A DNA stretch of 64,000 nucleotides from Auraticoccus monumenti (GTDB taxonomy: Bacteria > Actinomycetota > Actinomycetes > Propionibacteriales > Propionibacteriaceae), in the NCBI RefSeq assembly GCF_900101785.1, contig NZ_LT629688.1, positions 372,001 to 436,000 on the forward strand, written 5' to 3'. Numbering within the stretch: the first letter of the stretch is position 1; each line of letters begins with the position of its first letter. The position numbers and the translations under genes are program-made. The notes below the pieces were generated by a model that did no database searches, was not told where the DNA came from, and saw only the letters and a list, made by a program, of their open reading frames with translations. This document shows positions 53,325 to 63,131 of the stretch, piece by piece.

Positions 53325-54917
53325 TCAGGCGTCGAGGGCGGTGACGCTGCGGAGCACCTCGGGCCAGCGACGGTCCAGGGCGCGGCCGCCGAGCACCACA
53401 CCGACCCAGCTGGCCAGGGCGCCCAGCACCAGGGCCAGCCCGAGGGCCACCCACTGCAGCCAGCCCAGCCACAGCGAGCCGATCCCGGCCGCCAGCACCG
53501 GCAGCGAGGCCACCAGGGAGGCGCCGGTGACCACACCGAAGGAGACCATGGCCTCCAGCCCACCGCTGGACCCCTTGCCGAAGGGGTTGGCCCCCGGCGG
53601 CGGGGCGTGCCCGGGCCAGAAGACGCTGATCCAGCTCGCCACCCCGCCGATGATCACCGCGACCCCCAGCGTCATGGCCAGGGTGGCCACCAGCAGGTCC
53701 CAGCGGCCCGCGATCGCCACGCAGGCCACCGAGATGACCACCAGCGCCGGGACGATGAGCACGCCCGCCGCCATCAGCCGCCCGAGCCGGTCGTCGCGGC
53801 CGGCGAGCCCGGTGTGGACGTGCAGCGCCACGGCCGAGCCGTCGTAGGCCAGCTCCATCGAGATGACCGAGCCCAGCAGCAGCGCCATCAGCAGCGGGGA
53901 GAACACCACCAGCAGCTGGTTGGGCTCCTCCTGGGCGAACTGGGTGACCACGATCAGCACCGGCAGCACGATCAGCGCGGCCAGGTTGGCCAGGTGCCGT
54001 GGGTCGCGACGCCAGTAGCGCAGCGAGCGCGCGGCCACCGCACCCCGCGGGGTGGCCCCGAAGAACCGGTCCAGCGCACCCCCGGACCGCACCTTCCCCG
54101 AGCCGCTGCGGCTCTCCAGCGGGCTGGTCAGCCGCACCTCGAGGAACCGGCCCCAGCCCCACCAGGTGAGGACCACCAGACCGACGGCCAGCAGCAGCCG
54201 GGCGGCGGCGGCCAGCCAGGCGCCCTCGGCGAGCGAGGCCGGCAGCGCCCAGGCCCACCCCAGCGGGGTCCAGGCCAGGACGTCGGTGATCCGCTCCAGC
54301 GCGCCGAACCAGGCGGTCGGGTCGGTGCCCATCGAGCCGGTCACCACGTTGGCCCCGATGCCGATCCCGGCCCCGGACAGGGCCAGCAGCACCACGGCGA
54401 TGTCGCGGAAGCGGCGGGTGCCGAGCAGCTCGGCGAGGCCGGCGGTGGCCAGGCGGGACAGCAGGAAGCAGGTCGCCACCCCGAGCGGGACGGCCACCAG
54501 CGCCCCCAGCGCGGTGACCAGCGAGCCGCTCCAGGCCACCACCAGACCGAGTGCGACCACCGTGGTGGCCACCCCGGGGATCCCGAGCAGCCCGGCGACG
54601 AAGAGGCCGGGCTGGAGCCGGCGGGCGCTCAGCGGGAGCAGGGCGAACCGGCTCGGGCTGAGGGTGTCGTCGATGCCGGAGATCAGCACCGAGAACGCCA
54701 CCCACCCCAGCGTGACCAGGGAGAAGACGAGCACGGTGAGACCGCCGGTGAGGATCGGGTCGTCGTTGATGCGCAGGGCCACGAAGCCGGCGTAGGCGGC
54801 GGCGATGACGCCCAGCGCGTACAACCCGCCGAACACCAGCCCGAGCACCTTCCAGATGCTGCGGGTCAGCGCGTTGCGCAGCAGCGCCAGCTTGAGCCTT
54901 ACGAGGACCGCAACCAC
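53325..54917 (-). CDS. ABC-2 type transporter permease
   Basis: 530 residues, about 12-14 hydrophobic segments in two halves with a central soluble loop (residues 240-275 region, FLEVRLTSPLESRSGSGKVRSG, part). ABC-2-like export permease partnered with the ATPase just upstream. GTG 54917 is fixed by AGGAGG 7 nt before it, giving a 19-bp overlap with the ATPase gene end. Substrate not evident; single-gene partners of this kind export drugs, lantibiotics or wall precursors. Two genes form one operon. Confidence 0.85.
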   Translation of the reverse strand: MVAVLVRLKLALLRNALTRSIWKVLGLVFGGLYALGVIAAAYAGFVALRINDDPILTGGLTVLVFSLVTLGWVAFSVLISGIDDTLSPSRFALLPLSARRLQPGLFVAGLLGIPGVATTVVALGLVVAWSGSLVTALGALVAVPLGVATCFLLSRLATAGLAELLGTRRFRDIAVVLLALSGAGIGIGANVVTGSMGTDPTAWFGALERITDVLAWTPLGWAWALPASLAEGAWLAAAARLLLAVGLVVLTWWGWGRFLEVRLTSPLESRSGSGKVRSGGALDRFFGATPRGAVAARSLRYWRRDPRHLANLAALIVLPVLIVVTQFAQEEPNQLLVVFSPLLMALLLGSVISMELAYDGSAVALHVHTGLAGRDDRLGRLMAAGVLIVPALVVISVACVAIAGRWDLLVATLAMTLGVAVIIGGVASWISVFWPGHAPPPGANPFGKGSSGGLEAMVSFGVVTGASLVASLPVLAAGIGSLWLGWLQWVALGLALVLGALASWVGVVLGGRALDRRWPEVLRSVTALDA

Positions 54918-55660
54918 GTCAGTGCCTCCTGGTCCAGCTCCTTGCCGCCGACGAGGGAGATGAAGCGGCGCTGCAGCGACTCCCCGGCCCGGACCTCGTC
55001 CAGGCTGCCCAGGGCCAGCACGCGTCCCTGGGCCACCACCGCCACGGTGTCGCACATGCTCTCCACCAGCTCCATCACGTGGCTGGAGAGCACGACGGTG
55101 CCACCACCGGCGACGTAGCTGCGCAGGATCGAGCGGATCGCCTCCCCCGAGACCGGGTCGACGGCCTCCAGCGGCTCGTCCAGCAGCAGCAGCCGCGGCG
55201 CGTGCACCAGGGCGCAGGCCAGCCCGATCTTCTTGGTCATGCCGGCGGAGTAGTCGACCACCAGGTTGTCGGCGTCCTCGGTGAGCCCGAGGGCCTCCAG
55301 CAGCTCGGCGCTGCGGGTCTCGAGCAGCCCCGGGTCGACCGAGCGGAGCAGCCCGACGTAGCGCAGCAGCTCCCGACCGCTGAGCCGGTCGAAGAGCCGG
55401 ACGCCGTCGGGCAGCACCCCCATCCGCGCCTTGGCCGCGGCCGGGTCGGCCCAGACGTCGGAGCCGAGCACGAAGGCCCGCCCCGCGTCGGGACGCAGCA
55501 GCCCGGTGGCCATCGAGAGCGTCGTGGTCTTGCCCGCCCCGTTGGGTCCGACCAGGCCGAACATGGAGCCGGCGCGGACGTCGAGGGTGAGGTCGCTGAC
55601 GGCCTGTTTTGCCCCGAAGGACTTGTGCAGGCCCTGCAGGGAGAGCGCGGTGTCGGTCAC
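54899..55660 (-). CDS. ABC transporter ATP-binding protein (ABC-2 type)
   Basis: 253 residues from GTG 55660; a TTG at 55672 would add four. Walker A GPNGAGKTTT near residue 38, Q-loop region GVLPDGVRLFDRLSG (the usual Gln is replaced), signature YSAGMTKK in place of LSGGQ, Walker B LLLLDEPLEAVD, and switch His in SSHVMELVE. The DrrA/CcmA-type order fits an exporter. Couples to the overlapping permease gene. The variant signature SAGM is common in ABC-2 ATPases. Confidence 0.9.
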   Translation of the reverse strand: MTDTALSLQGLHKSFGAKQAVSDLTLDVRAGSMFGLVGPNGAGKTTTLSMATGLLRPDAGRAFVLGSDVWADPAAAKARMGVLPDGVRLFDRLSGRELLRYVGLLRSVDPGLLETRSAELLEALGLTEDADNLVVDYSAGMTKKIGLACALVHAPRLLLLDEPLEAVDPVSGEAIRSILRSYVAGGGTVVLSSHVMELVESMCDTVAVVAQGRVLALGSLDEVRAGESLQRRFISLVGGKELDQEALTWLRSS

Positions 55661-55723
55661 GTCGTCAGTCAACCAGCGGATGGCGCGCCGGGGCGGTGAC
55701 AGGTGTCAGGGAACCGCCGGGAG

Positions 55724-55762
55724 CCCCTCACCCGCCCGGCGACCTGGCCGGGCGGGTGGGGC
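55724..55762 (-). terminator. Terminator hairpin after the heterodimeric exporter operon
   Basis: 11-bp core stem (55730-55740 with 55747-55757) and 6-nt loop, extended by a further 5 bp past a 2-nt bulge; lies 9 nt beyond the exporter stop at 55771. Confidence 0.7.
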
Positions 55763-55770
55763 GTGGGACC

Positions 55771-57651
55771 TCAGGCCAGCGAGTCGATCCAGGCCTCGTG
55801 CAGCGCGGCGTAGCGGCCGCCCTGCTGGCTGGTGAGCTCGGCCGGGGAGCCGTCCTCCAGCACCTCGCCGTGCTCCAGCACCAGCACCCGGTCGGCGATC
55901 TCCACCGTGGAGAGCCGGTGGGCGATGATCACCGCGGTCCGGTCGGCCAGGATCGTCTGCAGCGCCTGCTGCACCAGCCGCTCGCTGGGGATGTCCAGGC
56001 TCGAGGTGGCCTCGTCCAGGATCAGCACCGCCGGGTCGGCCAGGAAGGCCCGGGCGAAGGCCACCAGCTGGCGCTGACCGGCGGAGAGACGTCCACCGCG
56101 CTTGGCCACGTCGGTGTCGTAGCCCTTGGGGAACGAGTCGATGAAGGTGTCGGCCCCCACCGCGTGGGCGGCCTCCCGGATCTCCTCGTCGGTGGCGTCC
56201 GGACGCCCGAAGCGGATGTTGTCCCCGATGGTCCCGTCGAACATGAAGTTCTCCTGGGTGACCATCACCACCGCCCGGCGCAGGTCGGCGTCGTCGAGCT
56301 CGCGCAGGTCGATCCCGTCGAGGGTGACACGGCCCTCGGTGGGGTCGTAGAAGCGCGCCATCAGCTTGGCGATGGTGGTCTTGCCCGCACCGGTGGTGCC
56401 GACCAGGGCCACGGTCTGACCCGCCGGGACGTCCAGGTCCAGCCCCGGCAGCACCGGACGGTCGTCGACGTAGGCGAACCGGACACCCTCGAAGCGCATC
56501 GCCCCGCGGGCCCGCGGCAGCTCGGCCGGCCTGGCCGGCGGCGCGACCTTGGGACGCTCCTCCAGCACCCCCGACAGCTTCTCCAGCGCCGAGGTGGCGG
56601 ACTGGAAGGTGTTGTAGAACTGGCTGATCTCCTGCATCGGCTCGAAGAACATCCGCAGGTACAGCAGGAACGCGGCCAGCACGCCCACCGTCATCTCCCC
56701 CTGCAGCACCCGGTAGCCGCCGTAGAGCAGCGTCAGGCCGATGGTGATGTTGCCGACCAGCTTGACCCCCGGCATGAAGATCGCCACCAGCCGGAACGCG
56801 GTGACGTTGGCGTCGCGGTAGCGGTCGGCCAGGTCCTCGAAGATCTCCTTGTTACGGCCCTCGCGGCGGTAGGCCTGGACGGCGCGGATGCCGCTCATGG
56901 TCTCCACGAACTGGATGATCACCGAGGCCGAGGCCTCCCGGACGCCGCGGTAGGTCACCGCGGTCCGCCTCGAGAACCAGCGCACCAGCAGCATCAGCGC
57001 CGGGAAGGACAGCAGGCAGACCAGGCCCAGCTGCCAGTCCAGCACCAGCATCAGCACGCCGACACCGACCATGGTGAGCACCGCGGTGGCCAGGCCGGAG
57101 AACCCGGTCTGCACCATCTCGGCGATCGCGTCGACGTCGCTGGTCATCCGCGAGACCACGCGCCCGGAGGTGTAGCGGTCGTGGAAGGCCACGTCGAGGG
57201 TCTGGAAGTGGCGGTAGAGCCGCTGGCGGATCTCCAGCAGCATCTGCTGCCCGACCCGCCCGGAGCCGCGGACGAAGATGATGTTGCCGATGGCCTGGAC
57301 GATCACCGCCCCCAGCATCAGGGCCATCACGGTGACCAGCGGGGCGATCGCGTCGCGGTCCACCAGGGCCGGGATGGCCACGTCGATGCCGCGCTGCACC
57401 AGCGCGGGCGGTGCCAGCCGGGCGCCGTTGGCCAGCACCACCACGACCACCAGCACCAGCAGCGCGCGGTGGTGGGGGCGGACCAGGTCGCGCAGCAGGA
57501 GCCAGGAGCGCCGGCGCAGGAAGACCGAGCCGGAGGTGCTGATCTCCTCCTGGCCCTCGGCCTTGACGCCGCGCCAGGCGTCGACGTCGGCCGGTCGCTG
57601 CTCGGCGGCGCGCTGGCGGTCGCGACGGCTCTCACGGGTGGAGGTGCTCAT
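55771..57651 (-). CDS. ABC exporter half-transporter, canonical site subunit
   Basis: 626 residues. Cytosolic N-tail, six transmembrane helices (about 55-330), then an ATPase domain: Walker A GTTGAGKTT, Q-loop MVTQENFMFDGTI, signature LSAGQRQL, Walker B LILDEATSSLD with catalytic Glu, and H-loop IIAHRLST. Pairs with the upstream gene, whose stop overlaps this ATG by 4 bp. In this subunit the ATPase residues are canonical but the signature reads LSAGQ, which would serve the partner's degenerate site. Multidrug or lipid export is the usual role. Confidence 0.93.
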   Translation of the reverse strand: MSTSTRESRRDRQRAAEQRPADVDAWRGVKAEGQEEISTSGSVFLRRRSWLLLRDLVRPHHRALLVLVVVVVLANGARLAPPALVQRGIDVAIPALVDRDAIAPLVTVMALMLGAVIVQAIGNIIFVRGSGRVGQQMLLEIRQRLYRHFQTLDVAFHDRYTSGRVVSRMTSDVDAIAEMVQTGFSGLATAVLTMVGVGVLMLVLDWQLGLVCLLSFPALMLLVRWFSRRTAVTYRGVREASASVIIQFVETMSGIRAVQAYRREGRNKEIFEDLADRYRDANVTAFRLVAIFMPGVKLVGNITIGLTLLYGGYRVLQGEMTVGVLAAFLLYLRMFFEPMQEISQFYNTFQSATSALEKLSGVLEERPKVAPPARPAELPRARGAMRFEGVRFAYVDDRPVLPGLDLDVPAGQTVALVGTTGAGKTTIAKLMARFYDPTEGRVTLDGIDLRELDDADLRRAVVMVTQENFMFDGTIGDNIRFGRPDATDEEIREAAHAVGADTFIDSFPKGYDTDVAKRGGRLSAGQRQLVAFARAFLADPAVLILDEATSSLDIPSERLVQQALQTILADRTAVIIAHRLSTVEIADRVLVLEHGEVLEDGSPAELTSQQGGRYAALHEAWIDSLA

Positions 57652-59558
57652 CGGGCCACCTCCGCCCGCTCGTCGCCGGACCGGTCGGGGTGGCGTCTGG
57701 GGTGCTCGGGGCACCGGCACTCGTCGAGCTCGGCCTCGGCGTCGAAGTCCGCCGACATCAGGTCGCGGTACTCCTGGCTGGTGGCCAGCAGCTCGGCGTG
57801 GGTGCCCACCGCCACGATGGACCCGCGGCTGAGCACCGCCACCCGGTCGGCCAGCAGCACGGTGGAGGCCCGGTGGGCGACCACCAGACCGGTGACGTCG
57901 CTCAGCACCCGCTTGAGCGCCTCCTCCACCAGCGCCTCGGTGTGGATGTCGAGGGCGCTGAGGGTGTCGTCGAGGACGAGCACCTTGGGGTTGACCAGCA
58001 CCGCGCGGGCCAGCGCGAGCCGCTGGCGCTGACCGCCGGAGAGGCTCATCCCCTGCTCACCGATCCGGGTGTCCAGACCCCAGGGCAGCTCCTTCACGAA
58101 CTGCGCCTGCGCGATGTCCAGCGCCTGCTCGATGTCGGCGTCGCTGGCGTCGGCCCGACCCAGGGTCAGGTTCTCCCGGGCCGACATGGAGAACAGCGTC
58201 GGGTCCTCGAAGGCGGTGGCCACCAGGCTGCGCAGGTAGGAGATCCGCAGCTCGCGGACGTCCACCCCGTCGATGGTGATCCGGCCCTCGGTGACGTCGA
58301 CCAGCCTCGCCACCAGCGCCGTCAGCGTGGTCTTGCCCGAGCCGGTGCCCCCGACCAGGGCGACCGTCTCCCCCGGGGCGATGTCGAGGTCGACGCCCTT
58401 CAAAGTGTCCTCGTCGGAGTCGTCGAAGCGGAAGCCGACGCCCTCCAGCCGCAGGTGCCCGCGGGGGGACTCCAGCACCCGGGTGCCGTCGACCAGCGGG
58501 TTCTCGGCGTCCAGGATCTCCGCGATGCGGTCGGCGGCCGTCATCGCCTCCTGGGTCATGGCCAGCAGGAAGCCGAGGGCGGCGACCGGCCAGATCAGCG
58601 ACAGCAGGAGGGTGATGAAGGCGACCAGGGTGCCGATGCTGATCTCGCCGCGGGCGGTGGCCACCGCGCCGATGCCGAGCACGATGATCATCGTGCAGGT
58701 GGGGATGACCTCGAGGAAGGTGAGGAACTTCGACTGCAGCCGGACCCGGTCCATCGACGTCTCGTAGAGCTCGTTGGTGCGGCGCTCGAAGCCGGAGTAG
58801 AGGTGGGGGAAGCGGCCGAAGGACTTGATGACGCGCAGGCCGTGGACGCCCTCCTCCACGCTGGAGGCGACGTCGCCCTGCTGGTCCTGCACCTTGCGCG
58901 ACAGCTTCGTGTAGCGCTTCTCGTTGACGTGGCAGAGCCAGGCGACGGGAACGATCGAGGCGGCCACGACCACGCCGAGCGGCCAGTACATCACCAGCAG
59001 CATGATGACCACGACGATGATCTGGGCGATGTTGACGACCAGGAAGATCATCCCGAAGCCCAGGAAGCGCCGGATGATCGCGAGGTCGGTCATCATCCGC
59101 GAGAGCAGCTGACCACCCTGCCAGCGGCCGTGGAAGGACATCGGCAGCAGCTGGAGGCGGGCGTAGAGGTCGGTGCGGATCAGCCGCTCGGAGCCGTTGT
59201 TGGCCCGGGAGACGATCCAGCGGCGCAGGAACAGCACCACCGCCTCCCCGATGCCCACCGCCGTCGCCACGGTGCCCAGGATGAGCAGGCCGCGCTGGTC
59301 GGCGTCGGCGATCGGGCCGTCGATCACGCGCCGGGTCAGCAGCGGGATGGCCAGGGAGAAGCCGATGCCCAGCACGGAGGCCACGGCCATGATGAGGTAG
59401 CGCGCGCCGTAGGCGTACAGGTAGGTGCGCAGCCGGAAGAGCGAGGTGGTGGGCCGCTTGCGTGCCGGCGGCGGGGCGATGAGCGGTCGGACCTCGTCGG
59501 AGCCTGCGTCGGCGGTGACGGGGTGGGTGGACGGGTGGACGGTGGTAACCGCTTGCAT
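57648..59558 (-). CDS. ABC exporter half-transporter, degenerate site subunit
   Basis: 636 residues from ATG 59558 (AGGAC upstream; ATG 59606 would add 16). Six transmembrane helices, then the ATPase domain: Walker A GGTGSGKTT, signature LSGGQRQR (canonical), but Walker B ends LVLDDTLSALD, with Asp in place of the catalytic Glu. This is the pattern of heterodimeric exporters such as TM287/288, in which one of two ATP sites is slow or silent. A long C-terminal tail (DECRCPEHPRRHPDRSGDERAE, near the end) with a Cys pair is unusual. Confidence 0.93.
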   Translation of the reverse strand: MQAVTTVHPSTHPVTADAGSDEVRPLIAPPPARKRPTTSLFRLRTYLYAYGARYLIMAVASVLGIGFSLAIPLLTRRVIDGPIADADQRGLLILGTVATAVGIGEAVVLFLRRWIVSRANNGSERLIRTDLYARLQLLPMSFHGRWQGGQLLSRMMTDLAIIRRFLGFGMIFLVVNIAQIIVVVIMLLVMYWPLGVVVAASIVPVAWLCHVNEKRYTKLSRKVQDQQGDVASSVEEGVHGLRVIKSFGRFPHLYSGFERRTNELYETSMDRVRLQSKFLTFLEVIPTCTMIIVLGIGAVATARGEISIGTLVAFITLLLSLIWPVAALGFLLAMTQEAMTAADRIAEILDAENPLVDGTRVLESPRGHLRLEGVGFRFDDSDEDTLKGVDLDIAPGETVALVGGTGSGKTTLTALVARLVDVTEGRITIDGVDVRELRISYLRSLVATAFEDPTLFSMSARENLTLGRADASDADIEQALDIAQAQFVKELPWGLDTRIGEQGMSLSGGQRQRLALARAVLVNPKVLVLDDTLSALDIHTEALVEEALKRVLSDVTGLVVAHRASTVLLADRVAVLSRGSIVAVGTHAELLATSQEYRDLMSADFDAEAELDECRCPEHPRRHPDRSGDERAEVAR

Positions 59559-59763
59559 CAGTCGGACGTCCTGACCAGGGTGTGCGGAGAGGTGGGTTCC
59601 TACCATCCAACCTCACGCGCGCCTGAGGACAAAGCGGAATCCTGCAGTCGATGCATCATTCCCGGTCACGATCACGGCGACGAAGCCACCCGGCCCCTCG
59701 GCACCTCGGTCGGTCGACGTCACCAGGTCGACCGGCACCGGGGTGCGACCGGGCGGTGACCGA
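59559..59763. other. Intergenic control region of the exporter operon
   Basis: 205 bp, less GC-rich near 59630-59660. On the minus strand, TTGTCC at about 59624-59629 is a possible -35 box; no convincing -10 box was picked out. No gene. Confidence 0.4.
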
Positions 59764-60156
59764 TCAGCGGTCGCGGCGCCGGGAGCGGAGGTTGCCGAGC
59801 GCGAAGACGGCGTTGACCCCCACGATCCCGGCCCAGGAGACCACCACCCCGAGCAGCCCCGGCTCGACGTTCGTGGCGCTGATGGCGGTGATCGGGACGC
59901 CGACGCCCAGGGAGATGACGCCGAGCGTGAACCGCTGGGTGCGCGAGCTGCGTTCGGCCTGGTCCGCCGCCGACCCGGAGCGGCCAAGGACGGCCAGCTC
60001 GGCGCTGCGGGCAGCCGCCAGCTGCTCGACCCGGTCGGCCAGGCCGGCGGCGATGGCCTCGTCGTACTCCGGGCCCAGCTCGCGCCGGGCGGCCAGCGCC
60101 GCCTCGACGTCGGGGCGGGCGGCCTCACCGCGGGGGTCGGGCCGGTTGTTCTCCAT
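59764..60156 (-). CDS. Small membrane protein, two C-terminal helices
   Basis: 130 residues from ATG 60156. The N-terminal 75 residues are charged and helical (VEAALAARRELGPEYDEAIAAGLADRVEQ, part), with a coiled-coil look. Two hydrophobic segments follow (FTLGVISLGVGVPITAISAT and LGVVVSWAGIVGVNAVFAL), then a basic end. TAGCGT on this strand (60164-60169) ends 7 nt before the ATG, indicating a leaderless mRNA; a GTG nine nt upstream falls inside the -10 box and is rejected. No family recognised. Confidence 0.75.
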   Translation of the reverse strand: MENNRPDPRGEAARPDVEAALAARRELGPEYDEAIAAGLADRVEQLAAARSAELAVLGRSGSAADQAERSSRTQRFTLGVISLGVGVPITAISATNVEPGLLGVVVSWAGIVGVNAVFALGNLRSRRRDR

Positions 60157-60163
60157 GACCCGC

Positions 60164-60169
60164 ACGCTA
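60164..60169 (-). promoter_or_regulatory. -10 box of leaderless small membrane protein transcript
   Basis: TAGCGT on the minus strand, 7 nt before the ATG at 60156; same hexamer as at 677, 20084 and 36370. Confidence 0.55.
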
Positions 60170-60204
60170 GGCCCAGGCGGCGTCGTCGCGCACCCGGGGA
60201 ACGC

Positions 60205-60236
60205 CCCGACCGGCCCCTGGTCCGGCGCCGGTCGGG
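60205..60236 (-). terminator. Terminator hairpin after the amino acid ABC operon
   Basis: Perfect 10-bp stem (60205-60214 with 60227-60236), 12-nt loop, immediately after the stop at 60237. Confidence 0.65.
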
Positions 60237-60968
<732 letters not shown>

Positions 60969-60975
60969 CGCCCGC

Positions 60976-61632
60976 TCACCTCCGGTGCTTGCTCAGGGCG
61001 CGCTCGAGCCGGTTCACCACGAGGGTGAGCACCAGCACGATGGCCAGGTAGTAGAAGGCCACGATCACGTAGTACGTCATCGGCTCGTAGGTGGAGGCCG
61101 TCAGCCGCAGCGCCACCTGGAACAGCTCGTCCACGGTGACGAAGGCGGCCAGCGAGGAGTCCTTCACCGCGATGATGAACTGGTTGGCCAGCGCCGGCAG
61201 CGCGGTGCGGAAGGCCAGCGGACCGCGCACCCGCAGCAGGGTCCGCGACCAGCTCATGCCGAGGGACCGCGAGGCCTCGTCCAGCCCCTTGGGCACCGAC
61301 TGGAAGCCGGAGCGGATGATCTCGGCGATGTAGGCGGAGTTGTGGAAGGCCAGCGCGATCGAGGCCGCCCAGAACCCGGGCAGCAGCAGCACGATGGTCA
61401 GCCCAAAGTACAGGATGAAGATCTGCGTGATCAGCGGGGTGCCGCGGATCAGGCCGATGTAGCCGGCGGCGAACCAGCGCAGCGGACGGATCTTGCTCAT
61501 GGCGAGGCCCGACACCAGGGCGCCCAGCGGCAGCGCCAGCACCAGGGCGACCGCCGACAGCGCGAGCGTGCGGCCGGCGGCCTCCAGGAAGAGCGGCCAG
61601 GAGTCGACCAGGGCGGTCAGGAAGTCTCCCAT
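60976..61632 (-). CDS. Polar amino acid ABC transporter permease
   Basis: 218 residues. Five hydrophobic segments and the permease motif [28 protein letters not shown] (EAA loop region, near residues 125-152), with [14 protein letters not shown] earlier, a hallmark of HisM/GlnP-type permeases. ATG 61632 is 3 bp after the stop of the substrate-binding protein gene. A single permease is encoded, so a homodimer is expected. Confidence 0.94.
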   Translation of the reverse strand: MGDFLTALVDSWPLFLEAAGRTLALSAVALVLALPLGALVSGLAMSKIRPLRWFAAGYIGLIRGTPLITQIFILYFGLTIVLLLPGFWAASIALAFHNSAYIAEIIRSGFQSVPKGLDEASRSLGMSWSRTLLRVRGPLAFRTALPALANQFIIAVKDSSLAAFVTVDELFQVALRLTASTYEPMTYYVIVAFYYLAIVLVLTLVVNRLERALSKHRR

Positions 61633-61635
61633 GGC

Positions 61636-62484
61636 TCAGGAGATGTCCTGGCCGAACCACTTCTCGCTGAGCTCGGCGTAGGTGCCGTCCTCCTTGATCG
61701 CGGCCAGCGCGGCGTTGAGGTCCTCGACGAGCGCGGTGTTCCCGTCGCGGACGGCGAAGGCCGGCTCCTCGCTGAACAGCAGCTCACCGCAGGTCCTCAG
61801 CGGCTGCTCGGCCTCGTTGACCTGGTTCAGCCCGACCAGCTTGTCGGTGACCACGCCGTCCAGCCGGCCGGAGGCCAGGTCGGTCAGGGCGGTGACGTCG
61901 GAGCCGTAGGTCTTGACCTCTCCGGCCAGGCCCTCGTCCTCGATGAACGTCTGGTAGGTGGTGCCGCTGGCGACCCCGACCACGGGGGCGTCCATCGCGC
62001 GGGGATCGCTGCAGTCGCTGTCCTCGCGGACGAACATCTGCGCGCCGGAGGTGTAGTAGCCGTCGGTGAAGTCCACCGCGTTGTCGCGCTCGGGGGTGGG
62101 GGTCATGGACCCGATCACCACGTCGTAGCGACGGCTCTGCAGACCCTGCACGAGGGTGTCGAAGCGTCCGGTCTGGGTGTCGGGCTGCAGCCCCATCTCG
62201 GTCGCGACGGCGTCGGCGATGTCCTTGTCGAAGCCGACCAGCTCGTCGCCCTCGTAGTAGCTGAAGGGGCGGTACTCACCGCTCGAGGCCGCGACCAGCG
62301 TCCCCTCGGTGATCAGCGCGTCGCTGCCGCTGTCGGCCGGTTCGCCCTCGGTGCCACCGCCGCCGCCGCCGCAGCCGCTGAGCACGAGGGAGGACGCGGC
62401 GAGCAGGCCCACGAGCGCCCGCGGACCGCGTCGTCCGGCGGCCGGGCTCTGGGTGGTGCGGGATCGGCGGGTGGGGATCTGCAC
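61636..62484 (-). CDS. Amino acid ABC transporter substrate-binding lipoprotein
   Basis: 282 residues. Start GTG 62484 is fixed by CAGGAGGAGAACC. N-terminal lipoprotein signal with a twin-Arg-like RRSR stretch near residue 6, hydrophobic core and lipobox LSGC near residue 37, then a poly-Gly stretch. The mature domain is a type II periplasmic-binding fold: LVAASSGEYRPFSYYEGDELVGFDKDIADAVA at its start, VVIGSMTPTPERDNAVDF, GVASGTTYQTF and ALAAIKEDGTYAELSEKWFG. Binds a polar amino acid; the exact ligand is not readable. First gene of the operon. Confidence 0.94.
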   Translation of the reverse strand: MQIPTRRSRTTQSPAAGRRGPRALVGLLAASSLVLSGCGGGGGGTEGEPADSGSDALITEGTLVAASSGEYRPFSYYEGDELVGFDKDIADAVATEMGLQPDTQTGRFDTLVQGLQSRRYDVVIGSMTPTPERDNAVDFTDGYYTSGAQMFVREDSDCSDPRAMDAPVVGVASGTTYQTFIEDEGLAGEVKTYGSDVTALTDLASGRLDGVVTDKLVGLNQVNEAEQPLRTCGELLFSEEPAFAVRDGNTALVEDLNAALAAIKEDGTYAELSEKWFGQDIS

Positions 62485-62673
62485 GGTTCTCCTCCTGGGC
62501 GCACGGGGCGCCTGGTCTCGGTCGCGGCCGGGTCCGGCCACCAGGCAAACAGCCGCCGACGGTACCAACCGGGGTCGACGCCTGCTCCACCGGTACCCCG
62601 ACATGCCCTGGCCACACCCGGAGATGCGCCGCGACGGCCCGGAAGGCGTGGGGGCCCGTGGAACCATGGAGGC

Positions 62674-63063
62674 ATGCTGCTCCGACTCCTCGCCAACGCC
62701 GCGGCCCTCGGCGTCGCCACGCTGCTGCTGCCGGGCATCACCCTGGGTGGTGGCTCCCCGGTCCGGATGGTCCTGGTGCTGCTGGCCGTCGCCCTGGTCT
62801 TCGGCATCGTCAACGCCGTGGTGAAGCCGATCTTCACCGTGGTCACGCTCCCCGTGGTGCTGCTCTCCCTCGGGGTCTTCCTGCTGGTCATCAACGCGCT
62901 GATGCTCTGGCTCACCTCCGCGATCGGCGGCTGGTTCGGGCTGGGCTGGCACGTCGACGGGTTCTGGAACGCCCTCTTCGGCGCCCTCATCATCTCGGTG
63001 GTCAGCTTCGTGCTGAACGCGTTCATCGGCGACGACCGCCGTCGTGGTCGGCGTCGCGCGTGA
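62674..63063 (+). CDS. Phage holin family / DUF-type four-helix membrane protein
   Basis: 129 residues. Four hydrophobic segments (about 2-20, 30-52, 55-80, 95-118) with the pattern of the 'phage holin family' (Pfam group IV): ALGVATLLLPGI, VFGIVNAVVKPIFTVVTLPVVLLSLGVFLLVINALMLWL and a FGALIISVVSFVLNAFI end helix. A Gly/Trp loop (GGWFGLGWHVDGFWN) precedes the last helix. Despite the name there is no prophage here; these are common chromosomal actinobacterial proteins of unknown role. ATG 62674 has ATGGAGG upstream. Its stop overlaps the next gene. Confidence 0.85.
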   Translation: MLLRLLANAAALGVATLLLPGITLGGGSPVRMVLVLLAVALVFGIVNAVVKPIFTVVTLPVVLLSLGVFLLVINALMLWLTSAIGGWFGLGWHVDGFWNALFGALIISVVSFVLNAFIGDDRRRGRRRA

Positions 63064-63131
63064 GCGCGCCCGATCAGGACGGCGTGAGCGCGCCCGACCA
63101 GGACGGCGTGAGCGCGCCCGACCAGGACGTC
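63060..63131 (+). repeat. 24-bp tandem repeat, three copies, each with a GTG start
   Basis: Units start at 63060, 63084 and 63108; unit is GTGAGCGCGCCCGAYCAGGA plus CGGC. The third ends after 21 bp. Each unit begins with GTG in the phosphatase frame. Confidence 0.9.

Noticed and set aside
62674-63063. Holin-like protein as sign of a prophage
   Set aside because: No capsid, integrase, lysin or att sites nearby; such proteins occur on actinobacterial chromosomes outside phages.
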